Of a DNA stretch of 64,000 nucleotides, positions 44,154-53,056 are shown one piece after another. The translations under genes were made by a program, and so were the position numbers. Source of the DNA: Candidatus Melainabacteria bacterium MEL.A1 (lineage in GTDB: Bacteria > Cyanobacteriota > Vampirovibrionia > Gastranaerophilales > Gastranaerophilaceae); contig CP017245.1 in assembly GCA_001765415.1 (NCBI GenBank), positions 372,001-436,000 of the forward strand. The letters run 5' to 3'. Position 1 is the first letter of the stretch. Every line of letters starts with the position of its first letter. The notes below the pieces were generated by a model. The model saw nothing but the letters and a program-made list of their open reading frames with translations, was not told the DNA's origin and searched no databases.

Positions 44154-44184
44154 AGGTTGCTCTCAAAAAGAGCAACCTACTTTT
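44154..44184. terminator. Terminator after the pilin pair
   Basis: AGGTTGCTCT pairs with AGAGCAACCT around CAAAA, with T-rich sequence on the plus strand side and A-rich sequence before it. It can also end the minus-strand tRNA-Arg transcript. Confidence 0.9.
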
Positions 44185-44192
44185 ATATAATA

Positions 44193-44266
44193 TGTGCCTG
44201 ATGGGATTCAAACCCACGACCTTCGCCTTCGGAGGGCGACGCTCTATTCAACTGAGCTACAAGCAC
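44193..44266 (-). tRNA. tRNA-Arg, anticodon CCG
   Basis: On the minus strand the gene begins GTGCTTGTAGCTCAG. The acceptor stem is GTGCTTG with CAGGCAC, the anticodon loop CTCCGAA, and the T arm GTGGGTTTGAATCCCAT. CCA is not encoded. It begins at the T-run of the LCP terminator, with no room for a promoter of its own. Confidence 0.93.
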
Positions 44267-44290
44267 AAAAAACGGGGAATTAATTCCCCG
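44267..44290 (-). terminator. Terminator that contains the LCP stop codon
   Basis: CGGGGAATTAATTCCCCG is a perfect palindrome with the TAA stop at its centre, followed on the minus strand by T6. The tRNA-Arg starts at the next base. Confidence 0.85.
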
Positions 44291-45608
44291 ATAAAATAAT
44301 TGTGAAATCTGTTTCACCGCATTGGTAATTCACAGGATCATACACAAACTGTAACCCGCCAAATGCCTCATTTTTCTTAGTCAAATGATTATAATACTCA
44401 TTTGTAATCTTGCTAGAATGTGCGACAAATTGAGAATGCGCACGAGATGCTCTGCCGGTACATTTTACATCAATACCTGCACTTCTCAAGTTTTCAGCCA
44501 TCTGTGCTCCTTTTGCATTATCTGAAGCTAATACGCTTGCAGTAACAGGAGTTGCTTCATCAAAAGCACCTTTGTTATCACGATAAATAACTCTGTTTAC
44601 AACTTCTTGAGTTTTTTCAGGGTCTAAAATCCAATAACTTATATAACCTTTTTGGTTTGGCGCACCCGGAAGCATTGCTACTTCAATTTTATCCATATCA
44701 ATATGTTTAGTAAGTGCTGCATATTGGCTCATTTCATAGAACGACATATCAGTTTTAACATATTTTTTAGCAACCGAAATAATATCAGGAATTTTTGTAA
44801 TGGTAGAAGGTTGCTTCATTTTAGTCAAAAGACTTCTTAACAACCATTGTTGACGTTGAGTTCTACCAATATCACCCAACGCATCATGTCTAAATCTTAA
44901 ATATTCAACTGCTTGCTGACCATCTAAATGGTGATCTCCTTTATTAAAATTAATATGCAAATGTCCTGCGTTATCATTGTAGTGCATTGGTTTTTCAACA
45001 TAAACATCCAGTCCATCCATTGCATTAACAATTTCTTTTACCGCATCATCATGAACCATTATATATCTATCAATATGAACTCCTAAAGTATCCTCAATAG
45101 TTCTTTTAGTCATCTCGATACCGCCAATAGCATGAGCTGCATTAATTTTATTTACACCATTATCTCCTGGAAGATAAACCTTGCTATCACGAGGAATTGA
45201 CAAAGCATTCACTGATTTTGTTCTAGGATCTATGTTTACCAAAATAATTGTATCTGTTCTTGTACCAGTCCATAAATCATTTGGGTTTCCACTAGCATCG
45301 ACACCTAAGAAAAGAATATTTTGTCGTCTTAAACCAAACGGTAAAGCAAAATCCGCATGTTCTTTATTATTGTTACTCAATGTAAGTTTTTGAAATAATT
45401 TTGTTATAAAAGAATTTTCGCCAAAATGTTCCTCTAAAAAGTTTTCATTATCAGCCATTAAAAATATACTCATAATTACGCCAATAAATACAATAATCAT
45501 ACCGATTAAAACTTTTGCGAAAGAAGAGCGTTCATCTCGTTGTTGTTTCGCTCTTTTTACAAAATTACGTGTTCTATACTCTCGTCTTCGTTGTGTTTGA
45601 TTTGTCAT
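44280..45608 (-). CDS. LytR-CpsA-Psr (LCP) family cell-wall ligase
   Basis: 442 residues. A basic cytoplasmic N-terminus is followed by one membrane helix (about 34-52) and the extracytoplasmic LCP domain. 'GVDASG', 'TRTDTIILVNID', 'SIPRDSKVYLP', 'NKINAAHAIGG' and 'LRFRHDALGDIGRTQRQQ' carry the Arg and Asp residues that bind polyprenyl phosphate. A LytR_C-like domain ends the protein (about 345-440). LCP enzymes attach glycopolymers to peptidoglycan. SLH proteins such as the one at 9152 bind such polymers. It follows mgtE on the same strand by 12 bases. Confidence 0.92.
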   Translation of the reverse strand: MTNQTQRRREYRTRNFVKRAKQQRDERSSFAKVLIGMIIVFIGVIMSIFLMADNENFLEEHFGENSFITKLFQKLTLSNNNKEHADFALPFGLRRQNILFLGVDASGNPNDLWTGTRTDTIILVNIDPRTKSVNALSIPRDSKVYLPGDNGVNKINAAHAIGGIEMTKRTIEDTLGVHIDRYIMVHDDAVKEIVNAMDGLDVYVEKPMHYNDNAGHLHINFNKGDHHLDGQQAVEYLRFRHDALGDIGRTQRQQWLLRSLLTKMKQPSTITKIPDIISVAKKYVKTDMSFYEMSQYAALTKHIDMDKIEVAMLPGAPNQKGYISYWILDPEKTQEVVNRVIYRDNKGAFDEATPVTASVLASDNAKGAQMAENLRSAGIDVKCTGRASRAHSQFVAHSSKITNEYYNHLTKKNEAFGGLQFVYDPVNYQCGETDFTIILSGN

Positions 45609-45620
45609 ATTTTTACCTTT

Positions 45621-46988
45621 TTACATAACCTTAATTAAGAAAGTTGACACTAACGTAAAGTAAATTGCCAACCCTAAAACATCAATAGTTGTCGCAATAA
45701 CTGGACCGGATGCGACTGCCGGATCTACTTTCATTGCTTTCAATGCAAACGGTGTAAATGTACCGATAACGGTAGCAATTGTCATGTTGATAGCCATCGC
45801 CAAACCGACAACCGCACCTAAAGCTTTGCTATGCTGCCATCCCCAACAAACAAGGGTTACAAGCACTCCGAAAATTGAACCGATAAACAACCCAATACAA
45901 GCTTCTCTCAAAATATGATGAACCGCAGATGATAAAGTAATTTGTCCTGTAGACAATCCTCTAACAATCAAAGTAATACTTTGAGTTCCAATGTTTCCGC
46001 CTAAACCTGCCAACAATGGCATAAATATAGCGATAATCGGCAAAGTCTGTAATGTATGGTCAAAATGGTTACCAACATTAACAGCAATAAATTCTCCAAT
46101 CAAAGTAATAAATAACCATGGAGTTCTTGCTCTAATTGAATTAAAAATATTACCAGTAAGGATTTCATCTTCATCAACAACTTCTGTCGAAATACCTGAT
46201 GATTGGTAGATTTCTTCTGTTGTTTCCTCTTCAAACAAATCATGAACATCATCCCACGTAATCATCCCTTTTAGCCTATTATATAAGTCTACAACAGGCA
46301 AAGCATTGTATTGGTATTTCATAAACTCGTCAATAATGTAGTCACTATAATCATCAACATGAAGTTTAACAATATCTGAAATCATTATATCTTCAACTTT
46401 TTGATTAATAGGAGATGTCAAAAGTTTTCTTAAAGAAACAACCCCCAACAAATGATTTTGTTTGTCGACAACATAGACGTAATAAAGTTCCATGTTATCT
46501 TCTTCTGCCTTAATTCTAATGTGGTTTAAAACATCCTGCACACTCATATCGCAATTAACCGTAAGCACAACCGGATTCATAATACCACCGGCAGTATCTT
46601 CATTATAGGTTAAAAGTTCTCTAACCTCTTCTGAAAACTTATGGGGCAATTTATCAAGATAAGTTTCACTCTCATCTTCTTCCATATCACCCAAAACATC
46701 CGCCGCAGCATCATGTGGCAACTGCGTAATAATTTGTGATGCAAAATTCTGATCAACATCACCTAACAATTCAACCTGCATTTGAGGGGGCAAATATTCC
46801 ATCAAATCTGCAGCTTTGTCAATTTCTAAAAGTTTAAAACACTGCAATCTTTCTTCAGGTTTTAATGCCTGAAAAATATCAGCCAAATCAGCAACGTGAT
46901 AACTATTCAGCTCTTCTTTAAGCTGATCTAAAGTTTCATCATCAATGATTTCTCTAATTCTGTCGACAATGTTTTGAACGTTCATCAT
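45621..46988 (-). CDS. mgtE: MgtE magnesium transporter
   Basis: 455 residues. An N-terminal MgtE_N superhelical domain (1-130) and two CBS domains (about 135-255) sense cytoplasmic Mg. Five membrane helices follow (about 280-455). 'MPLLAGLGGNIGTQS' is the pore signature, and 'MKVDPAVASGP' is also conserved. The ATG follows a TATAAT box by six bases and no SD is seen; an ATG one codon on is equally possible. It is first in an mgtE-LCP-tRNA-Arg transcript. Confidence 0.95.
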   Translation of the reverse strand: MMNVQNIVDRIREIIDDETLDQLKEELNSYHVADLADIFQALKPEERLQCFKLLEIDKAADLMEYLPPQMQVELLGDVDQNFASQIITQLPHDAAADVLGDMEEDESETYLDKLPHKFSEEVRELLTYNEDTAGGIMNPVVLTVNCDMSVQDVLNHIRIKAEEDNMELYYVYVVDKQNHLLGVVSLRKLLTSPINQKVEDIMISDIVKLHVDDYSDYIIDEFMKYQYNALPVVDLYNRLKGMITWDDVHDLFEEETTEEIYQSSGISTEVVDEDEILTGNIFNSIRARTPWLFITLIGEFIAVNVGNHFDHTLQTLPIIAIFMPLLAGLGGNIGTQSITLIVRGLSTGQITLSSAVHHILREACIGLFIGSIFGVLVTLVCWGWQHSKALGAVVGLAMAINMTIATVIGTFTPFALKAMKVDPAVASGPVIATTIDVLGLAIYFTLVSTFLIKVM

Positions 46989-47000
46989 ATTGATATTATA
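46989..47000 (-). promoter_or_regulatory. -10 box six bases before the mgtE ATG
   Basis: Minus strand: TATAAT (47000-46995), six bases, ATG. No good -35 box is seen. Confidence 0.5.
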
Positions 47001-47064
47001 TTACAAACATTTCTGATTATAAAATCGTTTATTTGTGGGAAAAGAAAATAAAAACAACTTAAAC

Positions 47065-47103
47065 ATTCCTTCTCTCCTTTGAGAGAAGGTTAGGATGGGT
47101 GCC
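47065..47103. repeat. REP-like palindrome (CCTTCTCTC...GAGAGAAGG TTAGGATGGGTGC)
   Basis: A stem of CCTTCTCTC/GAGAGAAGG is followed by the GGATGGGTGC tail shared with copies near 6444, 29851 and 58217. Confidence 0.75.
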
Positions 47104-47170
47104 AATTAAATATTCCATTTTGCTTTTCTACTTTTCCATGCTAAAATAGACCTACAGGAGAAGAAAAAAA

Positions 47171-48913
47171 ATGATTAAAGATTATTTTATAGAAAAAGTT
47201 GAAACTGCTATAGAAAAAGCTATTGCAGCCAACAAATTAGGTTCAATGACTGATTATACAAAAGGAAACTTATCTGTAGAACGACCTAAAAATGCAGATT
47301 TTGGCGACTATGCAGTAAATGTTTCTTCATTAGCACGTTTTGCAAGAATTGCACCCCCTCAAATAGCAAATGCAATCGTTGAATTTATTGACAAAGAAGA
47401 TAATGACTATTCTGTAGTTGCAGGTTTTATCAACTTTAAAGCAGGAAAAACAATTCTTTCAAACTTGGTTGATGAAATTTTTACAACCCCTAAAGATTTT
47501 GGAAAACCTCAAAACGTAAAAACAGAAAAAATAATTCTTGAATACGTTTCAGCAAACCCAACCGGTCCTTTCCACATTGGACATGGGCGCTGGGCTGCGA
47601 TGGGTTCTGTTTTGGCAAACTTACTAAAATTCTACGGACATGACGTTTATCAAGAATTTTATATTAATGATGCAGGTTCACAAATCCAAAAACTTGGACA
47701 TTCTTTAGAAATAAGAATACAACAAGAATTAGGTTCTGATATAGATTTCCCGACAGATGAAATTGAAAGAAAAAATTTCTATCCCGGAGATTATTTAATC
47801 CCTGTTGCAAAAAAATATCTTGAAACATACCCACAAACAACACTTAAAACATTCAAACCGCTAAATGATGAAATTTTCAAACAAATTTGTGACTTTGCCA
47901 AAGCCTATGAAGAAAAAGTTCAAAGAGATTTATTAGATAATTTCAAAGTTCATTTTGATAACTTCTATTCAGAACTTACTTTACACAAATCAGGTAAAGT
48001 CGAAGAGTGTGTAAACAAATTAAAGCAAAGTGGAAAAATATACCAAAAAGATGGTGCAGATTGGTTCAAATCATCAGATTACGGTGACGACCAAGATAGA
48101 GTAATCAAAAAAGCTGACGGCTCAAACACATATTTGACTGCAGATATTGCATATCACATTGACAAACTTCAAAGAGGTTTCGACAGAATGATAAACATTT
48201 GGGGAGCAGATCATCACGGTTACGTAGCCCGTGTTAAAGCATCTATTGAAGCTTTAGGATATGACCCAAATAAACTTGAAGTTTTGTTAGGACAATTAGT
48301 CAACCTTGTTGTAAACGGAAACGAAGTAAGAATGGGCAAGCGTAAAAACATGGTTACCCTAGAAGATTTAATTGACGAAGTTGGTGTTGACGCTACTCGT
48401 TTTTGGATGTCTATGAGAAACATTGACACAACACTTGATTTTGATATTGAACTTGCTAAAACAAATACTGATGAAAATCCGGTATTTTACGTTCAATACG
48501 CACATGCCAGAGCTTGTTCTATTCTTAGACACTTAGTTTCTGAGAAATTAAACACAGAAACAGGAGAGAAATCACCTGCTCCTATGAGTGAAGAAGAATT
48601 AAACGCATTAATCTCAGGATTTAAACCTGAAATTGTTCTTCCAACTTTAGACACCGCAAGAAAACTTATCTTGAAACTAGAAGAATACAAATCAGTAATC
48701 AAAACTTCTGCAGAAACAAGACAAGTTTACACAATTTGCAGATATGTTCAAGAGTTAGCAAGTGAATTCCACTCATTCTATAACTCAAACAGAGTAATTT
48801 CTGATGATAAAGAAATGATGAAAGCAAGAATTTCTCTTGTTTGGGCAGCAAAAACAGTTCTTCATAACGCATTGGAAGACATCTTGGCAGTTACTGCTCC
48901 TGAAAGAATGTAA
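47171..48913 (+). CDS. argS: Arginyl-tRNA synthetase
   Basis: 580 residues. An N-terminal Add-1 domain (1-115) recognises the tRNA D-loop. The HIGH site is 'FHIGHGRWAAMG'. 'WGADHHGYVARVKA' lies in the catalytic core, and the KMSKS-like loop reads 'MGKRKNMVTL'. The C-terminal DALR anticodon-binding domain ends in 'APERM'. AGGAG lies nine bases before the ATG, and a TGC-TAAAAT box lies about 30 bases upstream. A strong terminator follows. Confidence 0.97.
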   Translation: MIKDYFIEKVETAIEKAIAANKLGSMTDYTKGNLSVERPKNADFGDYAVNVSSLARFARIAPPQIANAIVEFIDKEDNDYSVVAGFINFKAGKTILSNLVDEIFTTPKDFGKPQNVKTEKIILEYVSANPTGPFHIGHGRWAAMGSVLANLLKFYGHDVYQEFYINDAGSQIQKLGHSLEIRIQQELGSDIDFPTDEIERKNFYPGDYLIPVAKKYLETYPQTTLKTFKPLNDEIFKQICDFAKAYEEKVQRDLLDNFKVHFDNFYSELTLHKSGKVEECVNKLKQSGKIYQKDGADWFKSSDYGDDQDRVIKKADGSNTYLTADIAYHIDKLQRGFDRMINIWGADHHGYVARVKASIEALGYDPNKLEVLLGQLVNLVVNGNEVRMGKRKNMVTLEDLIDEVGVDATRFWMSMRNIDTTLDFDIELAKTNTDENPVFYVQYAHARACSILRHLVSEKLNTETGEKSPAPMSEEELNALISGFKPEIVLPTLDTARKLILKLEEYKSVIKTSAETRQVYTICRYVQELASEFHSFYNSNRVISDDKEMMKARISLVWAAKTVLHNALEDILAVTAPERM

Positions 48914-48946
48914 TAACTCCTAAATTTCATAAACAAACTTTAATTT

Positions 48947-48975
48947 AAAGACCGAAGTTTCCTTCGGTCTTTTCT
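48947..48975 (+). terminator. Terminator of argS
   Basis: AAAGACCGAAG pairs with CTTCGGTCTTT around TTTC, then T-rich sequence. Confidence 0.95.
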
Positions 48976-49005
48976 TTAATTATAAAAATATCTTTTGATT
49001 TAGGG

Positions 49006-49383
49006 TTAATCTAAAAAGCTTCTAATCTTTGATGCAAAAGCCAATTTAGTATTTTCAATGATACTTTCTTTTGGCATTGCCTCTGATTTATCCATTCCTT
49101 TAAATTTATAAGCTTTAATTTCACCAAACTTATCTTTTATAATTTTTAATACCGCATCCTTCATACGATAGACTTCAAATTTTGCGCCGTTTGACAACTT
49201 TTTAGAAGAATATTCTGCATTAACTCCTGTCCAATCAGTAATCTTACTTGTTTCAATATTAGGAGATTTTTGTCCCGCCAAAAAATATTCAGTATTGTTT
49301 AATGTTAAACCTTTCACATGTGGTGATTTAAAAGAATGTACCTCTTTTGTTAATTTTATTGCCGTATTTATACCTAATTCCAT
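49006..49383 (-). CDS. 125-residue protein of unknown function
   Basis: No signal peptide or membrane helix; a mixed beta/alpha, lysine-rich composition. The N-terminus 'VHSFKSPHVKGLTLNN' has the short 'SFK(S/G)' style seen in other lineage-specific proteins here, such as 57446. AGGAG precedes the ATG. It lies between argS (convergent) and dusB (upstream on the same strand, 66 bases), and may share the dusB transcript. No family recognised. Confidence 0.65.
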   Translation of the reverse strand: MELGINTAIKLTKEVHSFKSPHVKGLTLNNTEYFLAGQKSPNIETSKITDWTGVNAEYSSKKLSNGAKFEVYRMKDAVLKIIKDKFGEIKAYKFKGMDKSEAMPKESIIENTKLAFASKIRSFLD

Positions 49384-49449
49384 AGCTATTTATTCTCCTT
49401 TGCAAAGAACTTAACGTTCGTAAAGAAATTTTATTGCGAAATTTCTTAT

Positions 49450-50430
49450 TTACACGTTTACAAAACTTAAATTATTCAACATATACATAATTTTGTCATA
49501 ACTTTCTTCAATTACAAGTTGAGAACGTAAAACTTTTGCATTTTTAAAACCAGCCAAATAATACGGATAAAATTTGCGCATAAATTTAATCGCAACATTC
49601 TCTCCTCTTAACTTTATTTCTTCATCGAGGTGAAATTTCAACATCTCAACTCTTTCTTCCAGCGGTTGAACAGGGATTTTCTCTCCAGTCTTTAGATAGT
49701 GCGCAATTCTTGCAATAAGTGTCGGATCACCTATTGCACCTCTACCAACAGCAACGCCATCTGCTCCTGATAATTCAAGACATTCTATCGCATCATCAAC
49801 TGTCAAAATATCTCCATTGGCAAAAACCGGAATATCGACATTTTCTTTCAATTTCTTAATCTTTGCCCAATCAGCATGCCCACTATACATTTGAGAACGA
49901 GTTCTTCCATGAATTGTAATAAATTCAGCTCCTGCTTCTTGCATTTGTTGACCATATTCAACATAATTCATTTCATCCACAGTATAACCTAATCTAAATT
50001 TCACACTAACCGGTTTATCCGTACCTTCTTTTACTGCCTTAACTAAATCTATAGCCAAATCAGGGTTTCTCATCAAAGCGGCACCGTCTTGCCCTCCAAC
50101 AACTTTTTTTACTGGACAACCCATATTGATATCAACCATATCTGCAAATTTACTTAAAAATTCAGCTGCTTGCTTCATCATATAAGGCTTATGACCACTT
50201 ATTTGATAAGAAATCGGAGAATGATTGTCATCTCGTTTTAGAATTTCTACCCCACTTCTGCCATTTAGAGTTTGAGCCAAATATTCAGAGCTTATCATCT
50301 CTGTCGTCAAAAGAGCATCTGGAGAATATCTTCTTACTAAAGTTCGCAATACATAATCAGTTATTCCTGCCATAGGAGCGAGAGAAACACGTGCTTTAAT
50401 TAAATGATTTACTCTTTCGTTATTTGACAT
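49450..50430 (-). CDS. dusB: tRNA-dihydrouridine synthase, DusB type
   Basis: 326 residues. An FMN enzyme that reduces uridines in tRNA. 'APMAGITD' opens the barrel, 'DINMGCPVKKVV' holds the catalytic Cys, 'HGRTRSQMYSGHADW' and 'VFANGDI' bind FMN, and 'GRGAIGDPTLI' closes it. The C-terminal helical tRNA-binding domain is complete. Its start overlaps the end of the TPR gene by 11 bases, so the two are co-transcribed. Confidence 0.94.
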   Translation of the reverse strand: MSNNERVNHLIKARVSLAPMAGITDYVLRTLVRRYSPDALLTTEMISSEYLAQTLNGRSGVEILKRDDNHSPISYQISGHKPYMMKQAAEFLSKFADMVDINMGCPVKKVVGGQDGAALMRNPDLAIDLVKAVKEGTDKPVSVKFRLGYTVDEMNYVEYGQQMQEAGAEFITIHGRTRSQMYSGHADWAKIKKLKENVDIPVFANGDILTVDDAIECLELSGADGVAVGRGAIGDPTLIARIAHYLKTGEKIPVQPLEERVEMLKFHLDEEIKLRGENVAIKFMRKFYPYYLAGFKNAKVLRSQLVIEESYDKIMYMLNNLSFVNV

Positions 50431-52537
50431 ACGGGGCTAATTCACCTATTCTTGTTTTTGCATATTTTAAATAATCGTTATCTTCGGTATAAGTTGCTAT
50501 AAATGCCTTGTAATACGACATTGCATTTTTATATTGTTCTTGCATATCATAATCTACACCAATTAAATAATTTACTATCAACAAATCCGGATTTACACTA
50601 ATTGCCTTTTTGTAATCAGTAATAGCCTGATTATATTTTTTCTGAGTATCATAAATCATTCCTCTATAATACAAAGCGTAAGCATTTTTCGTATCACTTG
50701 CCAAAACTTGATTTATCAAATTCAAACTTTCTGTATATTTTTCTTGATCAAACAAAGCAATCGCATTATCCAAATTCTGTGCAATCAAGTTTTCTGAAAT
50801 ATTTTTCACCAACTCTTGCGCCTGTTTATTAGTTTTGTTCAACGCAAGAGATTTTTGTGCATAAATATTTGCATTTTCCATATCCTCTTTATCTGCATAT
50901 AGAGCCGCAATATAATAAGCGATATCAGAATTCGTCGGAGCAAGAGTCAATGCTTGCTTGTAATACTCAATTGCTTTATCTGTATTATTCATATTTTGGT
51001 AAGCAGATGCAACTCCAAGCATAGTATCAGCGGTTGCAGGCGTAATCTTTAGATATTCATTAATAGCATTTTGATAATCCTTATTATTATAATAATTAGC
51101 CGCAATTTCCAATTTTTCATCAGTTGCTTGAGCCTTTAAGGATAACTCTGTTTCATTAATCTGAGAATTGTTACTAAATTTTGATTTTGCAGTATTAATT
51201 GTTGCCAATGCTGCATCAAAAGACTTATTTTGACCTTGCGCAATCGCCAAATTTACATATGCTTCGGAATTATTATTATCAATCTTTATTACTTCATTAT
51301 ACAAATTAATAGCATCTGCAAGTTTGTCTTTTTTATGCAAATCAAGTGCATAATCATACAAAATATCTCCTGCATTATTTGGATATGTTTTTTTTATGTA
51401 CTCAACAAATTGTGGGATTGTCATAGTATCTTTAACCATACTAATCATATCCGCTTGAACTGTTTCATTATCCGGCTCTAGCGCAGAAACTTTTTTATAA
51501 AGATCTAATGCTGCTTTTTTATCTCCTGACGCAGCTAAAGATTGAGCTTTGTACAAATTTGCCTGAACATTATCAGGATTTAGTATCAAAATTGAATCAT
51601 AAGCAGTTATCGCAGTCTTGTAATCACCTTTTTGTTGATACAAAGTTCCAACATTCAATCTTGTATTTACATTAGAAGGATCTAAATATTCAGCTTTTGA
51701 GTAATACCTTAAAGCTTCATCATAATTACCTTCTTTTTGCATAATTGCACCTAAGTTTGCCGTAATTGCAGCATCATTAGGAGAATCTTCAAGTTTTCTT
51801 TTATAAATTCTTTCTAAAGAATACAACACATCTTTATTGTCAGTAGTTTTTGACAAAATGTAATTATATTCGTCTACAGATGTATCCTCTTGTCCCAATT
51901 TATCCAACAATTGAGCATAAGTTAATCTTAAAGTAATGTCATTCGGAGCCACTGCAACTGCTTTTTGATAATATTCTGCAGCTTTTGGTTCATTCCCTAA
52001 TATTTTCAATATATCAGCAGTTTGTTGCAGACCATCTTTTACATAACTTTCATCAGACAAAGCTTGATTAAATTCATAACCGGCTGAAGCAAAATTTCCT
52101 TCTGCTCTAAGTTGTTTTGCCGTTTCATACCTATTTTTTGCAGATGTATCATATTCAATCGCATGCAAACACTTATTCAAATTTGAACCAACTAGGACAA
52201 TCGTTTGCGCAGAATTTTTAACCTGATTTGCATTCGGGTAAATAGTCAAATAAAACAACGCCGCTCTATAATCATCTGCAGCTTTTTTATAGTCATGATC
52301 TGTGTTAGCGTAATAAGTACCACGAGAAAGGTATGAATTTATTAAACCTAACCTTGCAGAGTTATCAAGATAATTAATTCTCAATGCACTTTTAAACTCT
52401 GTAATTGCACCAGAATACTGATAATTAGTTAAATATTGTTGTCCGAGATCAAAATGTTCTTTAAAACCTGCAAAACACGGAGTTACACTAAACGCAACTA
52501 AAGAAGCTACACATGTTAGTTTTATAAGTTTATTCAT
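50420..52537 (-). CDS. Exported protein with many TPR repeats
   Basis: 705 residues. A signal peptide ends about residue 23 ('PCFAG'). At least twelve tetratricopeptide repeats fill the rest, for example 'NAAITANLGAIMQKEGNYDEA' in parts and 'ALYYRGMIYDTQKKYNQAI'. No catalytic domain is seen. It is likely a periplasmic or outer-membrane scaffold for protein complexes, possibly pilus or polysaccharide export. AGAGGG precedes the ATG. A terminator at 52611 isolates it from the small gene upstream. Confidence 0.87.
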   Translation of the reverse strand: MNKLIKLTCVASLVAFSVTPCFAGFKEHFDLGQQYLTNYQYSGAITEFKSALRINYLDNSARLGLINSYLSRGTYYANTDHDYKKAADDYRAALFYLTIYPNANQVKNSAQTIVLVGSNLNKCLHAIEYDTSAKNRYETAKQLRAEGNFASAGYEFNQALSDESYVKDGLQQTADILKILGNEPKAAEYYQKAVAVAPNDITLRLTYAQLLDKLGQEDTSVDEYNYILSKTTDNKDVLYSLERIYKRKLEDSPNDAAITANLGAIMQKEGNYDEALRYYSKAEYLDPSNVNTRLNVGTLYQQKGDYKTAITAYDSILILNPDNVQANLYKAQSLAASGDKKAALDLYKKVSALEPDNETVQADMISMVKDTMTIPQFVEYIKKTYPNNAGDILYDYALDLHKKDKLADAINLYNEVIKIDNNNSEAYVNLAIAQGQNKSFDAALATINTAKSKFSNNSQINETELSLKAQATDEKLEIAANYYNNKDYQNAINEYLKITPATADTMLGVASAYQNMNNTDKAIEYYKQALTLAPTNSDIAYYIAALYADKEDMENANIYAQKSLALNKTNKQAQELVKNISENLIAQNLDNAIALFDQEKYTESLNLINQVLASDTKNAYALYYRGMIYDTQKKYNQAITDYKKAISVNPDLLIVNYLIGVDYDMQEQYKNAMSYYKAFIATYTEDNDYLKYAKTRIGELAPYVK

Positions 52538-52610
52538 AAAATATCCCTCTTTACAACAATTTTAATAAAACTATTATTACACGAACATCTACATTTTACT
52601 ATATAGTATA

Positions 52611-52650
52611 ACAAAAAAGAGCCGGTTAAAATTATAATCGGCTCTTTGTA
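52611..52650 (-). terminator. Terminator of the 49-residue gene
   Basis: AAAGAGCCG pairs with CGGCTCTTT across a 14-base loop, with T6 on the minus strand. Confidence 0.85.
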
Positions 52651-52666
52651 AACATATTTAATTTTT

Positions 52667-52816
52667 TTATTCAAAATCTGTTTTTGACACAAAATTCATA
52701 ACATCATCAAACAGAATTTGCAGAGGCAGTGTCATATCAAATTTCAAATACTCCCCATTGTTCAAGTCTACGAATACCTCTGTTTCTCTAGCTTCAGCTT
52801 CTTTTTCACTAATCAT
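52667..52816 (-). CDS. 49-residue acidic small protein
   Basis: ATG with AAGGAG six to eight bases upstream, 49 codons, TAA at 52667, and a terminator 17 bases later. It begins MISEKEAEARETEVF and has a short beta-like 'NNGEYLKFDMTL' core. No signal peptide, membrane segment or Cys. It diverges from infC. The full set of signals makes it a credible gene; no family is recognised. Confidence 0.6.
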   Translation of the reverse strand: MISEKEAEARETEVFVDLNNGEYLKFDMTLPLQILFDDVMNFVSKTDFE

Positions 52817-53056
52817 ATATAACTCCTTATTTTTGTAAAATGTCTGTACTCCGTATTTTTTATATCGGAATATTTCTAAAAAACTTTAATGAATGTTTTC
52901 ATAAAAAATCGTGAAAAAGGTTAATATAAAAAAGTTTAAGGCAAAATAATTTCAAATTTACATATCGTTACAAAAAAAAATTTTTAGTTACAATTGCCAA
53001 ATAATCAATGTTTGTGTTACCATAACACTTGTAAACACAACATAGGAGATAAAACA

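Noticed and set aside
49006..49383. Toxin or antitoxin
   Set aside because: No known toxin motif and no partner gene of suitable size beside it.
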